From Candidatus Collinsella stercoripullorum (lineage in GTDB: Bacteria > Actinomycetota > Coriobacteriia > Coriobacteriales > Coriobacteriaceae), in NCBI GenBank assembly GCA_019117005.1, contig DXAO01000014.1, positions 62,001 through 126,000 of the forward strand: a stretch of 64,000 bases of DNA, given 5' to 3'. A program made the translations under genes and the position numbers. Numbering within the stretch: the first letter of the stretch is position 1; each line of letters starts with the position of its first letter. The notes below the pieces were generated by a model. That model saw nothing but the letters and a program-made list of their open reading frames with translations. It searched no databases and was not told the DNA's origin. Below, in pieces: positions 45,195 to 54,431 of this stretch.

Positions 45195-46171
45195 GGCTGA
45201 TTCGCCTGTCCTCAACCGCCTCGCTTTCGCATGCTGCGACCTCAGAGTGTTCGATCTGCCTTTTTCAACTCCCGTCTTCTGGTGGCGACTGCGGACTGAC
45301 CCATACGGCTTCCAATTGCCCGTCCTCTCTTCATGTGGTTCGTTGAGCAATATTTCAGCTGAGGAAATGTGTAGCTCCCTATGAAGGTGTCCTGGCTGCA
45401 GTAGGGGAGGGAGTGGTCGCGCTTTTAGATTGCCGAGCCTCTTTTTTGAGCTATTCACGTTGCGAGGTTCTGGTCGACTTCCCTTGCGACCTCTTTCTGT
45501 CCCTGCGCTCTCCTAAATCCCCTCTCCGTTCAAATAGTCTTGGTCTCCAAGTTCTTGGCGAACTGAACCTGGGTCTGTTGACGGTTATCCGTACCCCACC
45601 GATGAATCCCTTGCTTCACATGAACCTGTTCGTCTGTTGCCCTGTTTCCTTCACACCCATCGCCGTGCTCAGATCCCTAGGTCTCCACCACCCACGCCCC
45701 TTGGCCTTCTCTGTTTCGCAGCTCTCCTATGTAGGCTGATATCTCATATATGTATCAGTTAATCGCTGCGATCGTTCAGAGTGCAAGGCGGTCGTGCCGT
45801 GTGCTTGTTGTGCCACTGGTTGCATGCATGCCGTATCACCGTTGTGTCGTCAGAAACGCTGAATCTGTTGAATGAATCCACGTCAAAGTTCAGCTTCACC
45901 GTTTTTCATCCATCCAGTTCGCTCTTTGCTTCTCATAGCGGGTGACTGATCCAGCCATTGACCGCCCATATTCCGATTACAGCTGAACCGTACCTTCTTG
46001 CCCTTCAGTTCTTCCCTGTATGCAGCTTTTGCTTTTGCACTACAACGCCTTCCAGTAACAGCAGTTGGAGCATATACATATGATGTATATGGCTAAGCTC
46101 CCCTGACTGACAGGTACCTCCCTCCTTGTTGGTACACTTCTTCTGTCAATTCAGCTGGGAGGACCACTGCA

Positions 46172-46939
46172 ATGTCACAAGAACAGCGCCCTATCAACAT
46201 TGAACCGATTTCCTCTGACGTCGATCTTGAGGGCATGACCAAGGCTCTGGTAAATTACTGCGATTCGTTTGGTATCAGCATCTCCATAGAGGCCGCTCGT
46301 CACTGCATCGAGCATTTCCTCTATGTCATTCAGGTAAATCAGGTAATCAACCTTACCCGCATCACCGATATCGATGAGGGGATCGTCCTCCATATCCTCG
46401 ATTCACTTATGTTCCTGCCTTCCCTCAACCTTCATGCCTCCGAGCATGTACTGGATATGGGCACCGGTGCCGGGTATCCTGGTCTTCCTCTTGCGGCTAC
46501 CTCAAATGCTGATATTGTCTTACTCGATTCAGTTGGCAAGAAGGTTCGAGCTGTCTCCGCGTTCATTGATGCTCTTGGCTTTGAAAACGCTCATGCCGTA
46601 CACACTCGTGTCGAGGATTACGCGCGCGAGAACCCCTCTTCCTTCGACTGTGTTGTCGCTCGAGCTGTTGCGCCCCTCAGTGTTCTTCTCGAGTATGCTG
46701 CTCCTCTTCTGAAGAAAGATGGCAGGCTTGTTGTTTCTAAGGCCCCTCTGTCTGATGAGGAGCGTTCTTCTGGACTTCGAACTGTGAAGATCACCGGATT
46801 TGTGCTCTCCGACCTCAAAGACTTCGAACTTCCTTGTAACCTGGGCTCACGCCAGATGCTCACCTTTGTGAAAGCTGGTACGTCAAAGGTAAAGCTTCCT
46901 CGAGCGACCGGACTCGCTCGTAGAAAGCCGCTTGCCTGA
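46172..46939 (+). CDS. rsmG: 16S rRNA (guanine527-N7)-methyltransferase RsmG
   Basis: The protein has 255 aa and methylates G527 of 16S rRNA. NLTRITDIDEGIVLHILDSL, the SAM loop VLDMGTGAGYPGLPLA, LLDSVGKKVRAV and VVARAVAPLSVLLEYAAPLL are all present. ATG 46172 follows GGGAGGACCACTGCA. Codon use is visibly less GC-rich at third positions (many CTT, GTT, TCT) than in the genes to either side. It stands directly before the parS cluster and parAB, as in many Gram-positive bacteria. Confidence 0.95.
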   Translation: MSQEQRPINIEPISSDVDLEGMTKALVNYCDSFGISISIEAARHCIEHFLYVIQVNQVINLTRITDIDEGIVLHILDSLMFLPSLNLHASEHVLDMGTGAGYPGLPLAATSNADIVLLDSVGKKVRAVSAFIDALGFENAHAVHTRVEDYARENPSSFDCVVARAVAPLSVLLEYAAPLLKKDGRLVVSKAPLSDEERSSGLRTVKITGFVLSDLKDFELPCNLGSRQMLTFVKAGTSKVKLPRATGLARRKPLA

Positions 46940-46940
46940 T

Positions 46941-46956
46941 TGTTTCACGTGAAACA
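46941..46956. promoter_or_regulatory. parS: parS site 1 (perfect TGTTTCACGTGAAACA)
   Basis: It matches the consensus ParB-binding 16-mer in full and lies between rsmG and parA. Confidence 0.95.
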
Positions 46957-46972
46957 TAATGATTTCAACATG

Positions 46973-46988
46973 CGTTTCACGTGAAACC
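46973..46988. promoter_or_regulatory. parS: parS site 2 (CGTTTCACGTGAAACC)
   Basis: The 14-bp core GTTTCACGTGAAAC is intact; only the outermost bases differ from consensus. Confidence 0.92.
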
Positions 46989-46999
46989 ATGGTAGAGAG

Positions 47000-47015
47000 T
47001 GTTTCACGTGAAACA
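47000..47015. promoter_or_regulatory. parS: parS site 3 (perfect TGTTTCACGTGAAACA)
   Basis: It is a perfect 16-mer, 49 bp before the parA start; ParB bound here could also repress parAB. Confidence 0.95.
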
Positions 47016-47064
47016 TCTGCCAGCACTCCGGAAACGTCTATATCAACTGAACCAAGGAGGAGTT

Positions 47065-47865
47065 GTGGGATTTCGGGACGTAAAACGCTCGAAGAAGGGT
47101 ATCAACACCCGTATTATCGCGATAATCAACCAAAAAGGCGGTGTAGGCAAGTCGACAACTGCCGTAAATCTTGCAGCGGCGCTCGGTGAACTGAAATACA
47201 AGGTCCTAGTTGTAGATTTCGACCCGCAGGGAAATACGACGAGCGGATTCGGCATCGAAAAAGAGCAGCTGGAGAATTGCGTCTACGATTCCTTGCTCCA
47301 TGACGTGCCCGCAGAGCAGATTATCCAGGATACGGAATGCAGCAAGGTGTTCGTCGTGCCCGCGACAATCCAGCTTGCCGGAGCGGAGATCGAGCTCGTT
47401 TCGACGATGGCGCGCGAGACAAGGCTCAAGGATCTCCTTGAGCCTGTCGTCGATGAGTTCGATTTCATCTTCATCGATTGCCCGCCGAGTCTGGGCCTGC
47501 TCACGATCAATGCTCTCACTGCAGCAGACAGCGTCCTGATTCCCATCCAGTGCGAGTACTACGCCCTGGAGGGTGTCACGAAGCTTCTCGAATCGATGCG
47601 TATGGTCAAGGGGCGCATCAACAGGGAGCTCGATACCTTCGGTGTTCTGCTCACGATGTACGATTCCCGTACCTCGCTCTCGAATCAGGTTGTTGAAGAG
47701 GTTCAGAACTACTTCGGTGAGAAAGCGTTCAAGACCTGTATTCCGCGTTCTGTGAAGGTCTCTGAGGCTCCGTCCTTCGGAATGCCGGTCGTCAACTACG
47801 CTCCGAACAACAAGGGAGCGCAGGCGTATATGCAGCTTGCGAAAGAGGTGGTGCGTCGTGCCTAG
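47065..47865 (+). CDS. parA: chromosome-partitioning ATPase ParA/Soj
   Basis: The protein has 266 aa. It moves ParB-bound origins by ATP-dependent binding to the nucleoid. The deviant Walker A is INQKGGVGKSTTAVNLA, then VVDFDPQGNTTSG, FIFIDCPPSLGLLT and EYYALEGVTKLLE. The start is GTG 47065, right after AAGGAGGAGTT; an upstream frame would begin inside parS 3. It overlaps parB by 8 nt. Confidence 0.95.
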   Translation: MGFRDVKRSKKGINTRIIAIINQKGGVGKSTTAVNLAAALGELKYKVLVVDFDPQGNTTSGFGIEKEQLENCVYDSLLHDVPAEQIIQDTECSKVFVVPATIQLAGAEIELVSTMARETRLKDLLEPVVDEFDFIFIDCPPSLGLLTINALTAADSVLIPIQCEYYALEGVTKLLESMRMVKGRINRELDTFGVLLTMYDSRTSLSNQVVEEVQNYFGEKAFKTCIPRSVKVSEAPSFGMPVVNYAPNNKGAQAYMQLAKEVVRRA

Positions 47866-48751
47866 CCCGAAGAAAAAGGCTCTTGGTCGCGGGCTCGGTG
47901 CTCTCATGCAGGAAGCCCAGACGGAGACGGGCAGCGCCAGTGCTCAGCCTGATAGCACGGTCTTGATCGAGAAAATCCATCCTAATCCGAATCAGCCGCG
48001 CACGCACTTCAATGAGACGGAGCTCGAGGAGCTCAGCGAGTCGATTCGTGAGCACGGTATCCTTCAACCGTTGCTTGTAAGGAGGAAAGGCGACGAGTTC
48101 GAGATCATAGCGGGGGAGCGAAGGTACCAGGCATCGAAGATCGCCGGGCTCTCCGAGCTTCCCGTCATCATCAAGGATGTTGACGACCAGAAGATGCTCG
48201 AGCTTGCGTTGATTGAGAACCTCCAGCGTTCCGACTTGAATCCCATCGAAGAGGCGAAGGGTTACCGCCAGCTCATCAAGGCGAGCGGCATGACACAGGA
48301 GGCTCTCTCAAAGGCGGTTTCAAAATCACGTTCAGCGATCACGAACTCTCTGAGACTGCTTGATCTTCCGGAAAGGGTCCAGGAGTTTCTCTTCGAAGGG
48401 AAGCTGGCCGCAGGACATGCGCGCGCGATTCTGGCTGTGCCGTTCGAGGAGCAGCGCATCAAGCTTGCGGAGAAGGTCGTTGCCGACGGTTTGTCGGTGC
48501 GAGCGACAGAGAACCTTGCACCGTTGTTTTCTGTCGGGGAAACGCCGAAAGCACCCCGACCGGTTACCCCGCAATCGTATAAGAAGGCTGCACGCGTTCT
48601 CCGTCAGGTCTTCAACACAAATGTCAGGGTGAAGTCCACGCGCGGTAAGAACAAGATTGAGATCGAATTCAAAGACGAGGATGAGTTGGCCAGGATTCTC
48701 GAACAGGTGATGGAAACCGAGCGAGAGGACGGTGGTATGGATGAGGAATAA
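47858..48751 (+). CDS. parB: chromosome-partitioning protein ParB/Spo0J
   Basis: The protein has 297 aa. It binds parS and spreads as a CTP-dependent clamp. Box I is HPNPNQPRTHF, box II AGERRYQASKIAGL (the CTP-binding G-E-R-R-x-R-A type), then ENLQRSDLNPIEEAKGY and the HTH TQEALSKAVSKSRSAITNSLRLL. The start is GTG 47858 with GAGGTGGTGCGTC upstream, overlapping the parA end. Confidence 0.95.
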   Translation: MPSPKKKALGRGLGALMQEAQTETGSASAQPDSTVLIEKIHPNPNQPRTHFNETELEELSESIREHGILQPLLVRRKGDEFEIIAGERRYQASKIAGLSELPVIIKDVDDQKMLELALIENLQRSDLNPIEEAKGYRQLIKASGMTQEALSKAVSKSRSAITNSLRLLDLPERVQEFLFEGKLAAGHARAILAVPFEEQRIKLAEKVVADGLSVRATENLAPLFSVGETPKAPRPVTPQSYKKAARVLRQVFNTNVRVKSTRGKNKIEIEFKDEDELARILEQVMETEREDGGMDEE

Positions 48752-48995
48752 GATCATCGCGGCATCCATCTCGTTGGTGGCGATCGCTGCCGGCGCGTTC
48801 GTTGGATATAAGCTCGCAACAGATACGGAGCTCAGGGGCAGGCTGACGCGGGGCGCACGCGATGTCTATCAAACGTCTAAGAAGCGTGTCGGGGATATGA
48901 CGGAGGATGTGGCCGTCAGGACCGCGAAGATGACCAAGAACCCTAAGATCAACCAGGAATGGGTTTCGAATCAGTGGGAGAGCATCGGGTACTAA
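48741..48995 (+). CDS. small membrane protein (YtxH-like)
   Basis: The protein has 84 aa: one N-terminal membrane helix (IIAASISLVAIAAGAFVGYKLA) and a polar, helix-prone tail (LRGRLTRGARDVYQTSKKRV). It resembles YtxH-type stress membrane proteins, but similarity is weak. It starts within the last codons of parB (ATG 48741; GTG 48732 is possible), so it is translationally coupled to the par operon. Confidence 0.7.
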   Translation: MRNKIIAASISLVAIAAGAFVGYKLATDTELRGRLTRGARDVYQTSKKRVGDMTEDVAVRTAKMTKNPKINQEWVSNQWESIGY

Positions 48996-49091
48996 GGTAC
49001 CTAATCATTTATGCGTTCTGTAGCGATTCTCGGAGTGGGGGCATCGATACGCTCCCACATCCTGAGACCGGCCGATCGCATGGAGAAACCC

Positions 49092-49105
49092 GTTTCACAT
49101 GAAAC
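49092..49105. promoter_or_regulatory. degenerate parS-like site GTTTCACATGAAAC
   Basis: One base (G to A in the centre) differs from the parS core. It lies about 100 bp after the small par-linked gene; binding by ParB is possible but weaker. Confidence 0.5.
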
Positions 49106-49121
49106 CATAGCCTTGGTTCAT

Positions 49122-49161
49122 TGAAGAAAGCGCCCGGTTCCTCGTGGGGAACCGGGCGCTT
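49122..49161 (-). terminator. terminator of rlmN
   Basis: AAGCGCCCGGTTCC pairs perfectly with GGAACCGGGCGCTT; TTTCTT follows on the minus strand, 40 bp after the rlmN stop. It may also end the par operon on the plus strand. Confidence 0.8.
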
Positions 49162-49201
49162 CGGCATCGGGGTGCACAGGATGGAGAGGAGGCGGCCGGG
49201 A

Positions 49202-50254
49202 CTAAGCTCCCTGGACGTGAACCTGCTTCTGCTTGAGCTGCCCGCACGCCGCGTCGATATCGTTGCCGCGGGAGTTCCTGATGGTGGTCTCGACACCGTG
49301 CATGGTGAGACGGCGCTGGAGAGCCTCGATCTTATGCATGGGAGAGGGCTTCAGGAGGCTTGCGGGCGTGTCGTTGAGGGGGATGAGGTTCACATGGCAT
49401 AGGGTGCCCTGGCAGAAGTCGATCAGGGCCTCCATCTCGGGGTTGGTGTCGTTGACGCCCTCGATCATGGCGAACTCATAGCTCGGTCGACGCCCGGTCT
49501 TCTCGACATAGGACTGGAGCGCCTCGTGGAGGCGGAGGAGCGTGTACTTCTTCACGCCGGGCATGAGCTGGTTGCGCGTGCTCTGGACCGCGGAGTGCAG
49601 GGACACCGCGAGGGTGAACTGCTCGGGGAGCTCGGCGAAGCGCTTGATGCCGGGGATGACGCCGCAGGTGGAGACGGTCAGGTGCCGCGCGCCGATGGCG
49701 AAGCCGTCGGGGTCGTTGAGGATGCGCAGGGCCTTGACGGTCTCGTCGAAGTTGGCGAAGGGCTCGCCCTGACCCATGAAGACGACGCTCGTCACGCGTT
49801 CGCCGAAGTCGCGCGCGACATGGGCGACCTGATCGACGATCTCGCGCGCGGTGAGCGAGCGGGAAAGGCCGTTGAAGCCGGTCGCGCAGAAGGCGCAGCC
49901 CATGGCGCATCCGGCCTGCGTGGACACGCAGACGGAGAGCTTGCCCCGGCTGGGCATGCCGACCGTCTCGACGGAGGTGCCGTCAGGGTATTCAAGCAGG
50001 TACTTACGGGAGCCGTCATGGGAGACCTGCTTGACGAGCTCGACGGGCGTGGCGAAGGCGAAGCGCTCGGCGAGCAGCTCGCGGAACTTCTTCGGCAGGT
50101 TGGTCATCTCGTCGAACGAGGAGGCGTTCTTCTGGAAGAGCCACTCCTCGAGCTGCTTCGCGCGGAAGGCGGGCTGTCCGAGTTCGGCGACGAGGCCGAC
50201 GATGTCGTCATGGGTGAGCGCGCGGATGTCGCGCAGGCGATTTGAACGTTGCAT
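49202..50254 (-). CDS. rlmN: 23S rRNA/tRNA (adenine-C2)-methyltransferase RlmN
   Basis: The protein has 350 aa and is a radical-SAM enzyme that methylates A2503 of 23S rRNA and A37 of tRNA. The cluster motif is TQAGCAMGCAFCATG (C-x3-C-x2-C), with MGQGEPFANFDETVKAL and the catalytic cysteines in LTVSTCGVIPGI and DIDAACGQL. ATG 50254 follows AAAGGTACGTT. Confidence 0.95.
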   Translation of the reverse strand: MQRSNRLRDIRALTHDDIVGLVAELGQPAFRAKQLEEWLFQKNASSFDEMTNLPKKFRELLAERFAFATPVELVKQVSHDGSRKYLLEYPDGTSVETVGMPSRGKLSVCVSTQAGCAMGCAFCATGFNGLSRSLTAREIVDQVAHVARDFGERVTSVVFMGQGEPFANFDETVKALRILNDPDGFAIGARHLTVSTCGVIPGIKRFAELPEQFTLAVSLHSAVQSTRNQLMPGVKKYTLLRLHEALQSYVEKTGRRPSYEFAMIEGVNDTNPEMEALIDFCQGTLCHVNLIPLNDTPASLLKPSPMHKIEALQRRLTMHGVETTIRNSRGNDIDAACGQLKQKQVHVQGA

Positions 50255-50388
50255 AACGTACCTTTCACAGGGGTGTAAACGAAACAAGCATCTATACAAT
50301 AAGGTACAGCACGGCGCGGCGATGCGGTATCGCCGCGCATAGGACACACATCATCGGGCACCGGAGGTGCTGCAGAGAGGGGTCGGCC

Positions 50389-51357
50389 ATGGAGGGCAGG
50401 TCGAGGGACGGGATTCGCGTCGCGGTGCTGGCAGGGGGCTTTTCCTCGGAACGGGAGATCTCCCTCGCGTCCGGCGAGCATGCCATGAAGGCCATCAGGG
50501 AAGCCGGGTACGGGGCCGTCGAGCTGCTCGACCCGTCCGCCCCCGGCTTCCTCGCCGCCATGGAGGGCGGGTCGTGGGACGTCGCCTTCATCGCGCTGCA
50601 CGGCGCGGGCGGTGAGGACGGGATGATCCAGCACGTTCTCGAGTACCTGGGCGTCCCCTATACGGGATCGGATGCCGCATCCAGCGTGTGCGGCGCCGAC
50701 AAGGAGCTCTCCAAGCTCCTCTACGAGCGCGCGGGCATACCGGTTGCGAAGGGGGTCGCCCTGGAGCGCGGCCAGGGCTACGACGTCCCCGCAATCATCG
50801 AGGAGCTGGGGCGGGACCTCTTCGTCAAACCCGCGATCAACGGCTCGAGCTACGGCGTAAGCAAGGTCGAGGACGCAGCGCAGCTTCCCGCGGCAATCGA
50901 ACGTGCGTTTGATTTCAGCGACAAGGTGCTGATCGAGCAGCGCCTGGTGGGTGTCGAGGTCAGCGAGGGCGTTCTCGGGGGAGAGGACCTGGAGGCGCTG
51001 CCCGTCGTGGAGATCAGGTGCCCCGCGGACTCCGAGTTCTACGACCTGGACGTGAAGTACGTGGACCCCACGGATATCCACAGGATCCCCGCGGAGCTCG
51101 CCGCCGATGATTACGCTCGGGTCCAGGAGCTCGCCTGCCGGGCGCACCGCGCGCTCGGTTGCACGGGCTTCTCGCGCAGCGATTTCATCGTCACGGATCA
51201 GGGGCCGGTCATCTTGGAGACGAACACGATCCCGGGGATGACCGAGACCTCGCTGTTCCCGGATGAGCTGCGCCACGCCGGGATCGCGTTCTCCGAGGCC
51301 TGCGCCCAGCTCATCGACATCGCCCTCGACCGCGCTGCGGACGGGGCGGAGAGGTAG
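50389..51357 (+). CDS. ddl: D-alanine--D-alanine ligase
   Basis: The protein has 322 aa and makes the D-Ala-D-Ala dipeptide for peptidoglycan. VAVLAGGFSSEREISLASG, ALHGAGGEDGMIQHVLEYLGVPYTG, FVKPAINGSSYGVSKV and LETNTIPGMTETSLFP are the ATP-grasp ligase motifs. ATG 50389 follows GAGAGGGGTCGGCC. The next gene starts 6 bp after the stop. Confidence 0.95.
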   Translation: MEGRSRDGIRVAVLAGGFSSEREISLASGEHAMKAIREAGYGAVELLDPSAPGFLAAMEGGSWDVAFIALHGAGGEDGMIQHVLEYLGVPYTGSDAASSVCGADKELSKLLYERAGIPVAKGVALERGQGYDVPAIIEELGRDLFVKPAINGSSYGVSKVEDAAQLPAAIERAFDFSDKVLIEQRLVGVEVSEGVLGGEDLEALPVVEIRCPADSEFYDLDVKYVDPTDIHRIPAELAADDYARVQELACRAHRALGCTGFSRSDFIVTDQGPVILETNTIPGMTETSLFPDELRHAGIAFSEACAQLIDIALDRAADGAER

Positions 51358-51362
51358 AACCA

Positions 51363-54257
51363 TTGGCAACCATAGCTGAGGCGGTGATGGCGGGCACGCC
51401 CGACTTCGTCGTCAGGAACTACGAGACCCTGGTGGACCGGGCCCGCACCCGCACGTTCGGCCTGATCGAGGAGGACGTGATCGTCCTCGATACGGAGACG
51501 ACCGGTCTGTCCGTGCAGGACAACAAGCTGATAGAGATCGCAGCGGCCCGCCTGCGGGGACGCGAGGTCGTCGACCGTTTCGACACCTTCGTGCATCCCG
51601 GAGGGCCCATCCCGCCCGAGATCGTGCGCCTGACCGGCATCACGGACGTCGACGTGGCCGACGCGCCCTCGCCGGAGGAGGCGGTCGCGGCCCTCGAGGA
51701 GTTCGTGGGCGGATGCCCGGTCATCGCCCACAACGCCACGTTCGACCGGTCCTTCATCGAGGCGGTCAAGGGCGGCGTGCGCGTGAGCGAGGTGTGGATC
51801 GACTCGCTCGCCCTGTCGCGCATCGCGCTGCCGCGCCTGGCCTCCCACAAGCTGTCCGCCCTCGCCGAGCTGTTCGGGTGCAGCGCGGTGTCGCATCGCG
51901 CGAGCGATGACGTGGACGCCCTGTGCGGCGTCTGGCGCATCCTCCTCACGGCGCTTGCGGACCTGCCGCGCGGCCTCATGCGGCGCCTGGCCGACATGCA
52001 CCCCGATGTCCCCTGGAGCTACCGTCCCATCTTCTCCTACCTGGCAGGGGAGGACCCTGACGGCATCTTCTCCCTCGCCGCGGCGCGCGCCGAGGTCCTG
52101 TCCGCGGACGCCCCGCTGGAGCGGGTCGATGCCGACGAGCTCCCGGGGCTGGCGATGCCGAGCGGCGACGAACTCCAGGCGCAGTACGCGCCGGGCGGTC
52201 TGGTCAGCCGCATGTACCCCGGGTACGAGCCGCGCAGCGAGCAGGTCGAGATGGCCTGCGAGGTGCGCGACGCGCTCGCGACGTCGACCCATCGGGTCAT
52301 CGAGGCGGGTACCGGCGTCGGGAAGTCCGTGGCGTACCTGGTCCCCCTCGCGGAGGCGGCCCGCCGCAACCGCATAACGGTGGGTGTGGCGACCAAGTCC
52401 AACAACCTCGCCGACCAGCTCATGTACCATGAGCTCCCGCGCCTGGCGCGCGAGATGGAGGGCGGGCTGACCTTCTGCGCGCTCAAGGGGTACGACCACT
52501 ACCCCTGCCTGCGCAGGCTCGAGCGCCTCGCCCGCTCCACGGCCGAGATCAAGACCAACCGGGACCCCGCCGACACCCTGACCGCCATGGCGGTCATCTA
52601 CGCGTACGTCTGCCAGTCCCCCACCGGGGACCTCGACGGGCTGGGGATCCGGTGGCGCAGCGTCAACCGCGCCGACCTCACCACCCCCTCGAGGGAGTGC
52701 GCACGCAGGCTGTGCCCCTTCTTCCCGGACAAGTGCCTGGTCCACGGCGCCCGCCGTCGCGCCGCGCGGGTCGATGTGGTGGTGACCAACCACTCGCTGC
52801 TGTTCCGCAACGTCGCAGCCGAGGGCAAGATCCTGCCCCCCATCCGCCACTGGGTGATCGACGAGGCGCATTCGGTCGAGCGCGAGGCGCGTCGCCAATG
52901 GGCGCTGTCGGTGTCCGCGGAGGAGTCGCGGGCGGCGTTCGAGCGGCTGGGCGGGGAGCGGTCCGGGGCGCTCGGCCAGATGATCCGCAACCTCGCGGGG
53001 TCGGATGCGGCGACGCTCTACATGGGTCTTTCGGCCAAGGCGGTCGCCAGCGCCCAGCGCGCCTCGCTGGCCATGGCCGACCTCTTCGACGGGGTGCGCG
53101 ACCTCGCGCGCCGCGGGCGCTCGGACGGGTACGACAACGCGAACATCTGGATCGGCCCCGAGATGCGCGCCGGCGCCCCCTGGCAGGCCTTCCTTTCCTG
53201 CGGGCTGACCGCCGTGGACGCGCTCGACGAGGCCCATCGCAACCTCTCCTCGCTCGTCGAGACCGTGTCGCAGGACAAGCCGGAGTTCGTGGTCGACGTG
53301 GCGGACGCCGCGCGCCGGGTGGGGGAGATGCACGACGCCCTCGCCCTCATCATGGCGGGCGAGGACGAGCGCTACGTGTACTCCCTGCAGGTGAACAGGC
53401 GCCTGCGCGCCGGGGGCGAGTCGCTGACCGCCGAGCTTCTCGATATCGGCGAGATGCTCGCCGAGCGCTGGCTGCCCGAGGTCCATAGCGCGATCTTCAC
53501 CTCCGCGACCATCTCCATCGCGGGGAACTTCAGCCACTTCGAGCGCGCGGTCGGCCTGAACCGGCTGCCGAAGGGGAGCTCTCGGGCCCTCCACCTCGAT
53601 TCGAGCTACGACTTCGACGAGAACATGACCGTCGTCGTGGCCGGGGACGTTCCGGACCCGCGCAGCCGCGACGCGTACCTCGACACCCTGGAGCAGCTGC
53701 TCGTGGACGTCCATCTTGCCATGGGCGGCTCGTCGCTCACCCTGTTCACCAACAGGCGCGACATGGAGGAGCTGTACGCCCGGGTCGAGCCGCGCCTCTC
53801 CGCCGCCGGGCTCGAGCTCGCGTGCCAGCAGCGCAACGCCTCGGCGCGCCAGCTGCGCGACCGGTTCATCTCGGAGAAGAGCTCCTCGCTGTTCGCCCTG
53901 AAGGCGTTCTGGGAGGGGTTCGACGCATCGGGTGACACCCTGCGGTGCGTGGTGATCCCCAAGCTGCCGTTCTCAAGCCCCACGGACCCGCTGTCCTGCG
54001 AGCGCGGGCGCCGCGAGGAGCGCGCCTGGGCGCAGTACGCCCTTCCCGAGGCGGTGCTGGAGGTCAAGCAGGCCGCCGGCCGCCTGATCCGCTCGTCATC
54101 CGATGTGGGCGTCCTGGTCCTCGCCGACTCGCGCCTGGTGACCAAGGGGTACGGGAAGAAGTTCCTGAACTCGCTGCCCACCTCGGGCTATCAGCGTATC
54201 GAGAGCGGGAGCGTGGGTCGTTACCTGGAGCTGTGGCGCCGCGCCCACGAGCGGTAG
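51363..54257 (+). CDS. dinG: DinG-type helicase fused to an N-terminal DnaQ-like 3'-5' exonuclease
   Basis: The protein has 964 aa. Residues about 38-205 form an exonuclease with DEDD motifs (VIVLDTETTGLS, CPVIAHNATFDRSF, HRASDDVDALC). From about 280 follows an XPD/DinG helicase: Walker A VIEAGTGVGKSVAYLVP, cysteines around ECARRLCPFFPDKCLV fitting a 4Fe-4S site, DEAH box WVIDEAHSVE, and ATSISIAG/EGFDASGD/AAGRLIRSSSDVG in the second RecA domain. Such fusions act in DNA repair. I use TTG 51363 (AGAGG before it); ATG 51387 is an alternative. It forms an operon with ddl. Confidence 0.92.
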   Translation: MATIAEAVMAGTPDFVVRNYETLVDRARTRTFGLIEEDVIVLDTETTGLSVQDNKLIEIAAARLRGREVVDRFDTFVHPGGPIPPEIVRLTGITDVDVADAPSPEEAVAALEEFVGGCPVIAHNATFDRSFIEAVKGGVRVSEVWIDSLALSRIALPRLASHKLSALAELFGCSAVSHRASDDVDALCGVWRILLTALADLPRGLMRRLADMHPDVPWSYRPIFSYLAGEDPDGIFSLAAARAEVLSADAPLERVDADELPGLAMPSGDELQAQYAPGGLVSRMYPGYEPRSEQVEMACEVRDALATSTHRVIEAGTGVGKSVAYLVPLAEAARRNRITVGVATKSNNLADQLMYHELPRLAREMEGGLTFCALKGYDHYPCLRRLERLARSTAEIKTNRDPADTLTAMAVIYAYVCQSPTGDLDGLGIRWRSVNRADLTTPSRECARRLCPFFPDKCLVHGARRRAARVDVVVTNHSLLFRNVAAEGKILPPIRHWVIDEAHSVEREARRQWALSVSAEESRAAFERLGGERSGALGQMIRNLAGSDAATLYMGLSAKAVASAQRASLAMADLFDGVRDLARRGRSDGYDNANIWIGPEMRAGAPWQAFLSCGLTAVDALDEAHRNLSSLVETVSQDKPEFVVDVADAARRVGEMHDALALIMAGEDERYVYSLQVNRRLRAGGESLTAELLDIGEMLAERWLPEVHSAIFTSATISIAGNFSHFERAVGLNRLPKGSSRALHLDSSYDFDENMTVVVAGDVPDPRSRDAYLDTLEQLLVDVHLAMGGSSLTLFTNRRDMEELYARVEPRLSAAGLELACQQRNASARQLRDRFISEKSSSLFALKAFWEGFDASGDTLRCVVIPKLPFSSPTDPLSCERGRREERAWAQYALPEAVLEVKQAAGRLIRSSSDVGVLVLADSRLVTKGYGKKFLNSLPTSGYQRIESGSVGRYLELWRRAHER

Positions 54258-54279
54258 GGAGCCGGCATGGGGCGCGGGG

Positions 54280-54310
54280 CGTCCGTTCCGCCGCGAGGCG
54301 GAACGGGACG
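54280..54310. terminator. hairpin between dinG and the WYL genes
   Basis: CGTCCGTTCCGCC pairs with GGCGGAACGGGACG (one mismatch) in the convergent gap. There is no T-run. Confidence 0.45.
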
Positions 54311-54431
54311 GGCGCAAGACCGCTTCCTCCTGTATCCCGCATGGCGGGGCCCGCATTGACGATATCCCCCGCAGGCGTCGGAGCGGAGCGGTGCGCGCGG
54401 GCCGGGGACGACGGGCACCCGGCCCGTCGCC

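Larger units (their letters stand above)
45056..46171. other. 1.1-kb gene-free, pyrimidine-rich, low-GC region between jag and rsmG
   Basis: No frame with a ribosome binding site and protein-like content was found. Base composition is near 50 percent GC by eye and rich in C/T on the plus strand, unlike the surrounding genes. It holds a weak terminator (45081-45112), a strong hairpin (45158-45194) and a palindrome CATATACAT-ATG-ATGTATATG (46071-46091) before rsmG. Confidence 0.7.

Noticed and set aside
45186-45739. Small frames on both strands in the jag-rsmG gap
   Set aside because: No ribosome binding sites, atypical composition and no motifs; called noncoding.
44470-48996. Repeated TTAGGTACCTAA-type palindromes at about 44477, 46112 and 48994
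   Set aside because: Only the central AGGTACCT is shared by all three; too short to separate from chance.
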